The position numbers and the translations under genes were made by a program. Below, piece after piece: positions 17,173 to 26,019 of a stretch of 64,000 nt of DNA. Where the stretch lies: contig CASFJO010000001.1 of NCBI GenBank assembly GCA_949295035.1, positions 62,001-126,000 on the forward strand, in the 5' to 3' direction. The number at the start of each line of letters is the position of its first letter. Position 1 is the first letter of the stretch. The notes beneath the pieces are model-generated. The model worked only from the letters and a program-made list of their open reading frames with translations. It was not told where the DNA came from and did no database searches. The stretch comes from an uncultured Gemmiger sp. (GTDB taxonomy: Bacteria; Bacillota; Clostridia; Oscillospirales; Ruminococcaceae).

Positions 17173-18408
17173 ATGAAAAAGCTGTACGCCCCCGCCAGCA
17201 TTTACCTGTTTTTCGGGGTCTGCTGGCTGGCTTATTTCTCCACCTATCTGGGGCGGCTGAATTTCACCGCCAGCATCGCCGAGATGCAGGCGGCGGATCA
17301 GCTGTCCAAAACCGCTTTGGGACAGGTGGCCAGCGCCTTCTTCATCGCCTATGGCGCCGGCCAGCTGTGCAGCGGTTTTCTGGCCGACCGGCTGCCGCCC
17401 CATCTGCTGGTGGGCGGCGGGCTGCTGGGCTCGGCGCTGCTCAACGCGGGCATGGCCCTCAGCCGGGGGACCGGCGCCATGACGGTGCTCTGGGGGCTTA
17501 ACGGGCTGGTGCAGTCGCTGGCCTGGGCACCGCTGGTGCGCACGGTGGTGGACCTGACCAGCGACGTCCATTGCGCCCGCATCTGCCTGCATCTGGCCAC
17601 CACCACCCCCGCCGGCACCCTGGCCGCCTACGGCGTGAGCGCCGCGTGCATCGCGCTGGGCAGCTGGCGATACAGCTTTTGGTTCGGCGCGGCGTTTATG
17701 GCGGGCGCTGCCGCTGTGTGGCTGCTGGGTGTGGGTGCGCTGCGCCGGATCGCCCGGCGGGACGGTCTGCCGGACAAGTCGGCTCCCCCGCCCGCCCGAG
17801 CAGCGGCCCATCCGTTGCGGGCGGTCCTGCCCGCGTTGGCCCCCATCGGCGCGGCGGTGTTCCTGCACGGACTGCTCAAAGACGGCATCCTCACCTGGAC
17901 CCCCTCGTATTTGCAGGAGAATTTCGGCTTTCCTGCGGCGGTATCGGTGGCGCTCACCCTGATCGTGCCGGTGGTGAACCTGTCCGGGGTATATCTGGCG
18001 GGGGCGGTGCAGGCCAGATGGCTGCGCAACGAGGCCGCCACAGCGCTGGCATTTTTCGCGCTGTGCGGCGCGGGCGCGGGGCTGTGGTGGCTGGCCGGAC
18101 AGGTCAGCCTGCCGGTGACCCTGGCCATGCTGCTGGTATCCACCACCTGTATGACCGGCGTGAGCACCATGCTGCTGAGCCTGCTGCCGCTGCGCTACCG
18201 TTCGCTGGGCCTCACCGCCACCCTGACCGGGCTGCTCAACGCCGCCACCTATCTGGGCAGCGCGGTCTCAGGCGCCGGGTTCGGCGCACTCAGCGAGGCG
18301 GGCGGCTGGGGCGCGGTGCTGGCTGTCTGGTGCGCGCTCTCCCTGGCGGGGGCCGGGGCCTGCGCCGCCGGCAAACGGACCATCCGCCGCACGATTTTGC
18401 CTCATTGA
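17173..18408 (+). CDS. MFS transporter (organophosphate antiporter-like)
   Basis: A 411-residue major facilitator protein with about 12 hydrophobic helices in two halves. The N-terminal segment YLGRLNFTASIAEMQ resembles the GlpT/UhpT-type family of anion:phosphate antiporters, and a charged loop around RRIARRDG separates the halves. The ATG at 17173 was preferred because GGAAGGTG lies 9 nt before it; a GTG at 17161 would begin inside that site. It gives the locus a second uptake or efflux route beside the ABC system. Substrate unknown. Confidence 0.82.
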   Translation: MKKLYAPASIYLFFGVCWLAYFSTYLGRLNFTASIAEMQAADQLSKTALGQVASAFFIAYGAGQLCSGFLADRLPPHLLVGGGLLGSALLNAGMALSRGTGAMTVLWGLNGLVQSLAWAPLVRTVVDLTSDVHCARICLHLATTTPAGTLAAYGVSAACIALGSWRYSFWFGAAFMAGAAAVWLLGVGALRRIARRDGLPDKSAPPPARAAAHPLRAVLPALAPIGAAVFLHGLLKDGILTWTPSYLQENFGFPAAVSVALTLIVPVVNLSGVYLAGAVQARWLRNEAATALAFFALCGAGAGLWWLAGQVSLPVTLAMLLVSTTCMTGVSTMLLSLLPLRYRSLGLTATLTGLLNAATYLGSAVSGAGFGALSEAGGWGAVLAVWCALSLAGAGACAAGKRTIRRTILPH

Positions 18409-18491
18409 GCCCGACCGCTGGCGGCCCCGGCCGCCGTGTGGTACTATATTCACAGAACGTCAGGGGCCTGCCCCGACACGGAGGATCGACT

Positions 18492-19925
18492 ATGAACTAT
18501 GGCGTTACCATCACCGGGGGCGCGGTCCCCTGGCAGATCTTCGCGCAAGACGCGGAGGGCTATGCCCCCATCCAGCTGCGGGGCGAATACCACCTGATCC
18601 ATCTTTCCCAGGAACTGCCGCTGGAATTTTCGACGGTGGCGCCGGCCCGGGCCACCGTCAAGGCCCGCATCGCCCGGGAGGACACCGGCGAATCGGTGAT
18701 CCCCTGGACCGAATGCCGCATCCCGGAGCAGGGCCGCTGGGAGATCGAGTTTCCCCGGGTGCCCGCCGGCGGGCTCTATCGCATCGAGACCACCATGGAC
18801 TATGAAGGCTGGGACGGGCTCTCCTGTACCCGGGGGGACATGCTCCACCACATCGGCGTGGGGGACGTGTTTGTGATCGCGGGGCAGAGCAACGCGGCGG
18901 GCCGAGCCAAAAACCCGGTGGACGATGAGCCGGAGCTGGGGGTGCATCTGCTGCGGCCCAGCGGCCGCTGGGACCTGGCCACCCATCCGCTGGGCGAGAC
19001 CACCGGCGCGGTGCATCTGGGCCACTACGAAAACCACAACCCGGGCCACAGCCCCTGGCTGCATTTCGCCAAGCGGCTGCGCCGGGAACTGGGCTATCCC
19101 ATCGGGCTGGTGCCCTGCGCCTACGGCGGCGCGCCGTTGCGCTGGTGGAACCCGGAGGAAAACGGGGCGCTGACCGCCAACATGCTGGCCATGCTGGCCG
19201 ACTACGACCTGCACCCCAAAGCCGTGCTCTGGTACCAGGGCGAGGCGGAAGGCTATGAAAACAGCGCCGGCACCTATCTGGCCCGGTTCACCGCCACAGT
19301 GGAGCAGATCCGCCGGGCGCTGGGCCAGCCGGAGCTGCCGTTTCTCACCGTGCAGCTGAACCGCTGCGTGGAAGGCCCCACCGAGGCGCTGGACCGCCAG
19401 TGGGGCCTGGTGCGGCAGGCCCAGCGGCAGGCCATGTACGCCATCCCCCATGTGACGGTGGTGCCCGCCGCCGACCTGGCGCTGTACGACTTTATCCACA
19501 ACTCCGCCGAGAGCAACCTGGTGGTGGGCGAGCGGTGCGCCCGGGCCGCCCTGGCCGAGTGCTACGGCCGGAAGATCGACTGGATGGCCCCCGAACCCGA
19601 CCGGGTACGGCAGACCGGGCCGGATACCGTTACGGTGCATTTTTCCCGCATTCGCAACTGGCTCAACTGCTTCGGGATGCCCGCCGGCCTGCTGCCCTTT
19701 GACGCGGAGGACGACCAGGGCCTGACCCATCCCAGCGCCTACGTGGAGGGAAGCGATACCCTGACCCTGACCTTTCCCCGGCCGCTTACCGGCGCGGTGC
19801 GGCTGCACGGGGGCTGGCGGATGAACCCGGGGCTGACCGTGCCCTGCGACTGCATGCGGATGCCCATGCTCAGTTTCTATAACGAGCCGGTGCTGCCCGC
19901 CGACCAACAGGAGGAAACACCGTGA
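18492..19925 (+). CDS. sialate O-acetylesterase-like SGNH esterase
   Basis: A 477-residue protein of the carbohydrate acetylesterase (SASA/DUF303) family. The catalytic Ser133 is in GQSNA (131-135), and WYQGEAE (247-253) is the conserved block III-like motif. An N-terminal beta-rich domain and a C-terminal beta-domain flank the SGNH core. No signal peptide is visible, so it probably deacetylates imported sugars in the cytoplasm. The start follows GGAGG; a longer in-frame extension upstream overlaps the MFS gene and is rejected. Its TGA overlaps the GTG of the next gene (GTGA). With the BNR protein nearby, O-acetyl-sialic acid or another acetylated glycan is a possible substrate. Confidence 0.8.
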   Translation: MNYGVTITGGAVPWQIFAQDAEGYAPIQLRGEYHLIHLSQELPLEFSTVAPARATVKARIAREDTGESVIPWTECRIPEQGRWEIEFPRVPAGGLYRIETTMDYEGWDGLSCTRGDMLHHIGVGDVFVIAGQSNAAGRAKNPVDDEPELGVHLLRPSGRWDLATHPLGETTGAVHLGHYENHNPGHSPWLHFAKRLRRELGYPIGLVPCAYGGAPLRWWNPEENGALTANMLAMLADYDLHPKAVLWYQGEAEGYENSAGTYLARFTATVEQIRRALGQPELPFLTVQLNRCVEGPTEALDRQWGLVRQAQRQAMYAIPHVTVVPAADLALYDFIHNSAESNLVVGERCARAALAECYGRKIDWMAPEPDRVRQTGPDTVTVHFSRIRNWLNCFGMPAGLLPFDAEDDQGLTHPSAYVEGSDTLTLTFPRPLTGAVRLHGGWRMNPGLTVPCDCMRMPMLSFYNEPVLPADQQEETP

Positions 19926-21976
19926 AGGACCCCTTTGCCTATATTTTTCGTTTCTGCTGCGACCCGGGCTTCAACGACGAGGCGGAACTGGCCGCGCTGG
20001 ACAAATACGTGGACGAGGCCTGCATCGACGATGTAGCGGTGTTCGCCAACGTGGAAGAGCTGAACACCGGCCACATGGGCCGGGAAGAGCAGGACCTGTA
20101 TCTGGCCCTGATGACCCGGGTGCGGGAAATGCTGGCCGGGCGCGGGATCAGCTTTTCGGTGAACCAGTGGCACAGCGTCATGCACGCCGACCTGGGCAAA
20201 CGGCTGGGCGAGGAGCAGCCCTTCCGCCCGATGGTGGACGCCCGCGGCCGGGCGGCGGCGCTCTGCGTCTGCCCGCTGTGCGCCGACTGGCAACGCTATA
20301 TCGCCCGGCTATATGCCCGGTATGCCATGCTGGACCCCTCCATTGTATGGGTGGAGGACGATTTCCGGCTGCACAACCATGACCCGCTGGACTGGGGCGG
20401 CTGTTTCTGCGAGGAGCACATGCGCCTGTACAGCGAGCAGGCGGGCAAGCCTCTCACAAGAGAGGAATTTGTGGCCGGGGTGCTGCAGCCCGGCACCCCC
20501 CATCCCTATCGCAAGATCTGGCTGGACACAAGTCGCCAGACCATGCTCAGCGCGGCCCGGGCCATCGGCCGGGCCGTGCGGGCGGTATCGCCCCGGGTGC
20601 AGGTGGGGCTGATGAGTTCCACCCCCCACGCCCACGCCGCCGAGGGCCGGGACTGGTACGCCCTGCTGCGGGAACTGGCCCAGGGCCTTGCCCCGGTGGA
20701 CCGCATCCACCTGCCCGGTTATCAGGAACCCGCCCCCGGCGCGTACATGCAGGGGTTCAACATGGTCTCGGTACTCAACCGGGCGCTGCTACCCCCGGAG
20801 ACCCGGGTTTACCCGGAACTGGAGAACTATCCCTTCTCCCGCTATTCCAAGTCCCGCCGCTTTACCCGGTTTCAGCTGCTCAGCGCGCTGGCCCTGGCGC
20901 CGGACGGCATCACCATCGACCTGTACGACCTGAACGGCAACGGTATCGTCTGGGAGGAGGGCTACCAGACCACCCTGCGCGAGACAAAACCCTATCTGAA
21001 CACGCTTACCGAGGGCGGGCTGCTGCGGGGCAGCCGGCGGGGGGTGCAGGTGCTCTGCTGCCCGGATTCCGCCTGCACCCTCCACACCCGCGAGGGCCGC
21101 TCGATGGAGGAACTGTACCCCCAGGAAGGGTTCTGGGGCGGGCTGCTGCCCGCCATGGGCATCCCCTGTGCCTACCGCTGCGACCCCGCCGGCCTGCGCG
21201 GGCAGGTGGTGGCGGCGGCCGGGCAGGTGCTGCGCAACTGGTCCGACGAGGTGCTGGAGGCATTGTTCCGGGACAACTTTGTGCTGATGACCGGCGACGC
21301 CGCCGAGGCCCTCTGCGACCGGGGGCTGGGCCATCTTGCCGGATTGGGATCGGTGCGCTGGATGCGCCAGAACCAGGGCGAATACGCCTTTGAACAGGTG
21401 ACCAACGGCAGGGAATACGCCGGCCGGCCCCGGGCCCGGGCCTCGGCGGTGATCTCCTGCAGCGACGCGTTGGATGTGACCTATCTCCCGGACGCAAAAT
21501 TGCTGGAATACACCGCCCTGTACGACTCTTTCCGCCAGCGCGCCGCCGCCGGGCAGGTGGTGGTGAACGGGCGGGTGCTGGTGTATCCCTTTGGCAATTT
21601 TGAATCGCCGGTGCAGATCCCGCCCATGCTGCTCAATACGGTGCGGGCGGAAATTTTGCAGGATGTGCTGCGCGCCGCCGGGCTGGATACGCCGATGGCG
21701 GAAAACAGCCCCTATCTGGAGCCCTACTGCTTTGCGGACGATGCGGGCGGCATGGCGCTTTACCTGGTCAACGCCGCCACCGACCCGCTGGACTGTGTGC
21801 GGCTGGCCGGGCTGCCCGCGGGGCCGATGACGGTCTGGCGCTCGGAAAAGGGCGGCGAGGCGGAACGGGTGTTTGCCCGGCACACCAAGACCGGCGCGGC
21901 GGTGGACCTGCCGCTGAACAGTTTGGAGACGATGCTGCTCTACTGGCGGCACAAGGAAGGAGACGAACCGGAATGA
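19922..21976 (+). CDS. unrecognised glycoside hydrolase-like protein
   Basis: A 684-residue protein that I do not recognise as a named family. Its layout looks like a TIM-barrel glycosidase with C-terminal domains. Candidate acids are Glu145 in WVEDDFRLHNH and Glu299/Glu301 in VYPELENYPF, where an acid/base and a nucleophile would be expected in GH42/GH-A-type barrels. The C-terminal third (LVYPFGNFESPVQIPP onward) could be a beta-galactosidase trimerisation-like plus beta-sandwich region. There is no signal peptide. It starts with GTG overlapping the esterase stop and ends with ATGA overlapping the BNR gene, so all three proteins are probably made together. The glycosidase assignment is inference. 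Confidence 0.55.
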   Translation: MKDPFAYIFRFCCDPGFNDEAELAALDKYVDEACIDDVAVFANVEELNTGHMGREEQDLYLALMTRVREMLAGRGISFSVNQWHSVMHADLGKRLGEEQPFRPMVDARGRAAALCVCPLCADWQRYIARLYARYAMLDPSIVWVEDDFRLHNHDPLDWGGCFCEEHMRLYSEQAGKPLTREEFVAGVLQPGTPHPYRKIWLDTSRQTMLSAARAIGRAVRAVSPRVQVGLMSSTPHAHAAEGRDWYALLRELAQGLAPVDRIHLPGYQEPAPGAYMQGFNMVSVLNRALLPPETRVYPELENYPFSRYSKSRRFTRFQLLSALALAPDGITIDLYDLNGNGIVWEEGYQTTLRETKPYLNTLTEGGLLRGSRRGVQVLCCPDSACTLHTREGRSMEELYPQEGFWGGLLPAMGIPCAYRCDPAGLRGQVVAAAGQVLRNWSDEVLEALFRDNFVLMTGDAAEALCDRGLGHLAGLGSVRWMRQNQGEYAFEQVTNGREYAGRPRARASAVISCSDALDVTYLPDAKLLEYTALYDSFRQRAAAGQVVVNGRVLVYPFGNFESPVQIPPMLLNTVRAEILQDVLRAAGLDTPMAENSPYLEPYCFADDAGGMALYLVNAATDPLDCVRLAGLPAGPMTVWRSEKGGEAERVFARHTKTGAAVDLPLNSLETMLLYWRHKEGDEPE

Positions 21977-23016
21977 AAGCAAAGATCATCGACCGCAAAT
22001 GGGTGGTGGAATGGTTTGACGAGCGGCAGTGCTACCACATGCCCAGCCTGACCCTGGCGGACAACGGCAATCTGCTGGCCGTGTGGAACGGCGGTTTTCT
22101 GCAATGGAACGGCGACCCGATGGGCCGGGACGCCAAGGACTGGGTCTCGGTGCTGGAGCCGGGCGCGAAAGCTTGGTCGAACCCGGACGCGGTAGGCTGC
22201 GACATCCGCTACTGCTGCCACGACCCGGTATTCCTCAAGAACCGCAAGGGAGAGATCATCCTGCTGTTCGCCAAATTCCTGGACACCGAGGTGAACTTCA
22301 CCACCTGGTGCAACGGGCGGGACGAGTTGTGGATGCGCAAAACAAAAGACGGAGGCCGCACCTGGGAGCCCGCCGTGCCCGCCGGCATCCAGAGCGGCCA
22401 CGCCTCCAACGACAGCGTACTGCTGCCGGACGGCACCATCGTGTTCGCCTCCACCTCCAGCGAACTGCCGGACAAGTATTTCGGCGCGGTGCGCATCTAT
22501 CTGTCCCACGACGACGGGGAGAGTTGGGAAAAGGGGCCCCTGCTGTATGCGGAGGACGGAAACCTGATCCGGGAGCCGGCCCTCTGCCTGCGGCAGGACG
22601 GCACCATCCGGATGTTCACCCGCACCTGCCCGGGCAGCACCGGCTGGGGCGACGGGGTCCAATCGCTGGTGTCCTACACCGCCGAGAGCCGGGACGGAGG
22701 CCGCACCTGGTCAAAGCCGGTGCCCACCGGCATCCGCAACAACGAATCCAAGATCGACGTGATCAGCTGGGACAGGGACACCATCCTGATGGCCTACAAC
22801 GATACCCCGGTGGCCGACTGGCATGAGCGCAGCCCCCTGACCCTGGCCTATTCCAAGGACGAAGGCATGACCTGGACTAACCTGATCGAGCTGGCCAGCG
22901 CGCCGGGCAACAAATGCCAGCCCGCGATCTGCAAGGATCGGGAGGGCCGGCTGAACGTGATCTACATGCACCGGCACACCGCCATCGAACACCTGGTGGT
23001 AGAGATCGGAGACTGA
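21973..23016 (+). CDS. BNR/Asp-box sialidase-like protein
   Basis: A 347-residue six-bladed beta-propeller protein. Four Asp-boxes are visible: TKDGGRTW (124-131), SHDDGESW (178-185), SRDGGRTW (239-246) and SKDEGMTW (294-301). This is the pattern of the exo-alpha-sialidase/BNR_2 family. There is no signal peptide, so if it is an enzyme it acts inside the cell on imported glycans. The ATG overlaps the stop of the unrecognised glycosidase-like gene. Many intracellular BNR_2 proteins are not true sialidases; some act on other sugars. The catalytic Arg triad was not confidently placed. Confidence 0.75.
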   Translation: MKAKIIDRKWVVEWFDERQCYHMPSLTLADNGNLLAVWNGGFLQWNGDPMGRDAKDWVSVLEPGAKAWSNPDAVGCDIRYCCHDPVFLKNRKGEIILLFAKFLDTEVNFTTWCNGRDELWMRKTKDGGRTWEPAVPAGIQSGHASNDSVLLPDGTIVFASTSSELPDKYFGAVRIYLSHDDGESWEKGPLLYAEDGNLIREPALCLRQDGTIRMFTRTCPGSTGWGDGVQSLVSYTAESRDGGRTWSKPVPTGIRNNESKIDVISWDRDTILMAYNDTPVADWHERSPLTLAYSKDEGMTWTNLIELASAPGNKCQPAICKDREGRLNVIYMHRHTAIEHLVVEIGD

Positions 23017-23029
23017 GGAGGCCCGTTTT

Positions 23030-23803
23030 TTGGAAGAGCGCAGAGAACGCGAACAGCTTCTGGCCTGCCTGCTGGACATGGGGGAGCTGCTGCTCACCGC
23101 CGGGGCGGAGGTGATGCGGGTGGAGGACACCATCGCCCGGCTGTGCGCGGTATACGGATTTGTGCGATCCGACGTGTTTGTGATCACCTCCAGCATCGTA
23201 CTCACCGCCCGCACCCCGGCGGGGGATGTGCTCACCCAGACCCGCCGTATCCGGGAGCGGGATACCGACCTGGGCCGGGTGGAACAGGTCAACGCCCTCT
23301 CCCGCCGGCTGTGCGCTTATCCTCTTCCCACAGCGGAACTGGCGCGGGCCATCCGGCAGATCGAACAGGCTCCGGGCTGTTCATCCCGGGTACGCCTGGC
23401 CGCCTACATCGGGATCTCGGCGGTGTTCGCGTTGTTTTTCGGCGGTACGGGCTTTGACGCGGCGGCGGCCGCCGCGGCCGGCGCGGTGCTTTTTGCCGCC
23501 GACCGGCTGGGCCGGCGGCTGCGGCTGAACGGCATCCTGCAGGCGTTCCTCAGCAGTGTGCTGGCGGCGCTGACGGTGGTGCTGGTGCGTGCCGCGGGGC
23601 TTCCCTGCGCCCCGGACCGGGCGGTGATCGGCAACATCATGCTGCTGATCCCGGGGCTGGCCCTGACCACCTCGCTGCGGGACATGATCCGCGGCGACAC
23701 CATCTCCGGGCTGCTGGGCTTCAGCGAGGCCATCGTCAAGGCGCTGGCCGTGGCCGCCGGTTTCGCGGCGGTACTCTACGGGCTGGGAGGGTTGCCGGGA
23801 TGA
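23030..23803 (+). CDS. threonine/serine exporter, large subunit (ThrE N-terminal type)
   Basis: A 257-residue membrane protein matching the N-terminal ThrE/YjjP family. A soluble cap (GAEVMRVEDTIARLCAVYGF, then SDVFVITSSIVLT) is followed by about five hydrophobic helices (for example RLAAYIGISAVFALFFGGTG). It starts with TTG at 23030 behind GGAGG. It needs the small subunit encoded next, with which it overlaps by 4 bp. It probably exports threonine, serine or another small metabolite. Its place after the glycan genes may reflect simple read-through. Confidence 0.85.
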   Translation: MEERREREQLLACLLDMGELLLTAGAEVMRVEDTIARLCAVYGFVRSDVFVITSSIVLTARTPAGDVLTQTRRIRERDTDLGRVEQVNALSRRLCAYPLPTAELARAIRQIEQAPGCSSRVRLAAYIGISAVFALFFGGTGFDAAAAAAAGAVLFAADRLGRRLRLNGILQAFLSSVLAALTVVLVRAAGLPCAPDRAVIGNIMLLIPGLALTTSLRDMIRGDTISGLLGFSEAIVKALAVAAGFAAVLYGLGGLPG

Positions 23804-24273
23804 GCCTTGTGTTTCAAACGATGCTGGGAGCGGCGGGCTCGGTGGGCTTCGCGCTGCTGTTCAACATCCGGGGAGCTAAACTGGCCTGGATCGGGGCGGG
23901 CGGCGCGCTGGGATGGGTGGTCTACCGTTTGGCAGAGCCGCGGGGCGGCGTATTTGCCGCCATGCTGGCCGCCACCGCCGCGGTCGCCTTGTGCAGCGAG
24001 GCGCTGGCCCGCCGGTTGAAGGCGCCGGTGATCCTGCTGCTTGTGCCGATGCTCATCCCGCTGATCCCCGGCCGGGACCTGTACGCCATGATGAGCGCGC
24101 TGGTGCGGGGCGAACAGGCCGCCCTGGCCCGGCAGGCCCGGCTGCTGGCGCTGCAGGCCGGGGCGATCGCGCTGGGGGTAATCTGCCTGTCCTCGGCGGT
24201 GAATATTGTCCAGGGGCTGTGCCGCGGCCCGGCCCGGGACGGAAAGAAGGATATAAAATCATGGAAAACCTGA
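23800..24273 (+). CDS. threonine/serine exporter, small subunit (ThrE C-terminal/YjjB type)
   Basis: A 157-residue membrane protein with about four to five helices, including RGAKLAWIGAGGALGWVVYR and the conserved PVILLLVPMLIPLIPG segment of ThrE_2 proteins. It completes the exporter encoded as two chains. Its ATG overlaps the TGA of the large-subunit gene, and its last 13 bp overlap the next gene. Confidence 0.85.
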   Translation: MSLVFQTMLGAAGSVGFALLFNIRGAKLAWIGAGGALGWVVYRLAEPRGGVFAAMLAATAAVALCSEALARRLKAPVILLLVPMLIPLIPGRDLYAMMSALVRGEQAALARQARLLALQAGAIALGVICLSSAVNIVQGLCRGPARDGKKDIKSWKT

Positions 24274-25061
24274 TCGTTCTGGGCACCGGCAACGCGCTGG
24301 CCACCCATTGTTACAACACCTGTTTTGCGCTGCAGTGCGGCACGGAGTACATCCTTGTGGACGCGGGCGGCGGCAACGGCATCCTGGTGCAGCTGGAAAA
24401 GGCCGGCATCGACCCGGCGGCCATCCGCCACCTGATCGTGACCCACGAGCACTGCGATCATCTGCTGGGCGTGGTGTGGATCGTGCGCAAGATCGGCACC
24501 CTGATGCTGAACGGCGGCTACGAGGGCACGCTGCACCTGTGGTGCCACGCCGGACTGATCGAGACCATCCGCACCCTCTGCCGGCTGACCCTGCAAAAAA
24601 AGTTCAGCGAGTTGCTGGGCGGGCGCATCGCCCTGCATCCGGTGGCTGACGGCGAAAAGGCCGATATGCTGGGCCACGAATTCACCTTTTTTGATATCCA
24701 CTCCACCAAGGCGCCCCAGTACGGGTTCACCGCCCGGTGGGCGGGCAAGCAGCTCACCTGTTTGGGGGACGAGCCCTACAACCCCTTGTGCGAGCGGTAC
24801 GTGGCCGGCAGCGACTGGCTGCTCAGCGAGGCGTTCTGCCTGTATGGAGACCGGGAGCGGTTCAAGCCCTACGAAAAGCACCACAGCACGGTGAAGGACG
24901 CCTGCGAACTGGCCCAGCGCCTGGGGGTGCCCCATCTGGTGCTCTGGCATACCGAGGACAAGCACTACGACCGGCGCAAGGAACTCTACACGGCCGAGGG
25001 CGCCCGGTACTACACCGGCGACCTGCAGGTCCCCTACGATCTGGAGACCCTGGCCCTGTAA
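24261..25061 (+). CDS. MBL-fold metallohydrolase
   Basis: A 266-residue metallo-beta-lactamase-fold protein. THEHCDH (residues 61-67) is the HxHxDH metal motif; later ligands are likely in GDEPYN and the final His in VLWHTEDK. The N-terminus LIVLGTGNALATHCYNT resembles ribonuclease Z/arylsulfatase-like members. The start at 24261 follows GGAAAGAAGG inside the 3' end of the exporter gene; upstream frame extension overlaps known genes and is rejected. It is the last gene of the long operon. Substrate unknown. Confidence 0.85.
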   Translation: MENLIVLGTGNALATHCYNTCFALQCGTEYILVDAGGGNGILVQLEKAGIDPAAIRHLIVTHEHCDHLLGVVWIVRKIGTLMLNGGYEGTLHLWCHAGLIETIRTLCRLTLQKKFSELLGGRIALHPVADGEKADMLGHEFTFFDIHSTKAPQYGFTARWAGKQLTCLGDEPYNPLCERYVAGSDWLLSEAFCLYGDRERFKPYEKHHSTVKDACELAQRLGVPHLVLWHTEDKHYDRRKELYTAEGARYYTGDLQVPYDLETLAL

Positions 25062-25192
25062 GGCGCCCGGCGGGCGCCGGCAAAATCCCTTGCCGCCTTT
25101 TTGGAGAGATCTTCTCATTTCCTTATGCCCAAACGCCACAAGCCCCGCGCGATACAACTTCGCGCGGGGCTTGTGGCGTTCAGGAGAGCCTG
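25062..25192. other. inter-operon spacer with hairpins
   Basis: No gene. GGCGCCC/GGGCGCC (25062-25078) and GGCAA/TTGCC followed by GCCTTTTT (25079-25102) could terminate the plus-strand operon. A long stem-loop follows at 25132-25180. Confidence 0.5.
25132..25180. terminator. 21-bp perfect stem-loop between convergent operons
   Basis: The left arm 25132-25152 and right arm 25160-25180 are perfectly complementary (21 bp), with a 7-nt loop. There is no long T run, but the position between convergent genes suggests a transcription barrier. Confidence 0.65.
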
Positions 25193-26004
25193 TCAGTTTG
25201 TCGTTTCGCCGGTCAGCCAGGCCAGCACATCCCGGATATGTCCGTCCCAATATTCCCAGTTGTGTACGCCGGGATGCTTTTCAAACACCGGCGTCACCCC
25301 CAGCTGCGCGGCTTTCCGGTAAAATGCCTCGTTGCCGGGCAGGATAAAGTCCTCGGTGCCGCAGGTCATAAACAGCGGCGGTATCGGCCGCCCGGCGGCC
25401 AGCTGCTGCGCCAGCAGCACCGCCAGATCGTCCCGGGTACCCGCGACCTGCCGGTAGTCGGCAAACACGGCGTTTTTATAGGACGCGGGCATCTTGGTGG
25501 CGTGGGCCTCCTGGCTGTTCTGCAGCGCCTGCATATCCAGCGCGCCGGACAGCGCCGCCAGCCGCCCGAACGTTTCGGGATACTCCAGCCCCACCCGGAA
25601 CGCGCCGTAACCGCCCATGGACAGGCCGGCCAGCCAGGTCTCCTCCCGCTTGCGGCTCAGGGGAAAGATCTTGCGGGTGAAGGCGGGCAGTTCCCGGCCG
25701 ATGTAGTCCAGGTACGCCTCGCCGTGGGCCATATTCACATAGGAAGAGTTTTCGCCGGAGGGCATGACCACCGCCACCCCTTTTTCCTGGGCGTATCGTT
25801 CGATGCCGTGCGCAGGCACCAGTCCATGCAGTCCCCATAGCTGCCGTGCAGCAGATACAGGGTGGGAAAACGGGTAGCGGGCTCGTAGTAGTGTACCGGC
25901 CTGTCCTCCAGATAATCGTCCGCGCTCACCGAAGGCAGGAACACGATCATGTGGACGTTCTTTTTCAGGCTGGGGGAATAAAAGCTGCAGTCGATATGTG
26001 CCAT
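25193..26004 (-). pseudogene. alpha/beta-hydrolase esterase, frameshifted
   Basis: This is a close paralogue of the esterase gene at 26020, broken by a missing base. The N-terminal part (25735-26004 frame) ends in sense at LLHGSYGDCMDW. The rest (25193-25819 frame) resumes with GIERYAQEKGVAVVMPSGEN. Alignment to the paralogue requires exactly one extra base in a Thr codon (ACN) next to 25807/25808. With it restored the product would be about 270 residues with catalytic Ser in GLSMGGYG, Asp in GTEDF and His in HPGVHNW. No slippery sequence is visible, so programmed frameshifting is unlikely. It could be a real mutation or a sequencing error. Last gene of the operon. Confidence 0.8.
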
Positions 26005-26019
26005 CGTTTCATGACCTCC

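Noticed and set aside
17571..18491. In-frame upstream extension of the acetylesterase gene
   Set aside because: It overlaps the MFS gene out of frame; the ATG at 18492 has a good ribosome binding site and starts the conserved domain.
25735..25830. Programmed frameshift in the esterase gene
   Set aside because: There is no slippery heptamer or downstream structure, and the intact paralogue shows that one base is simply missing.
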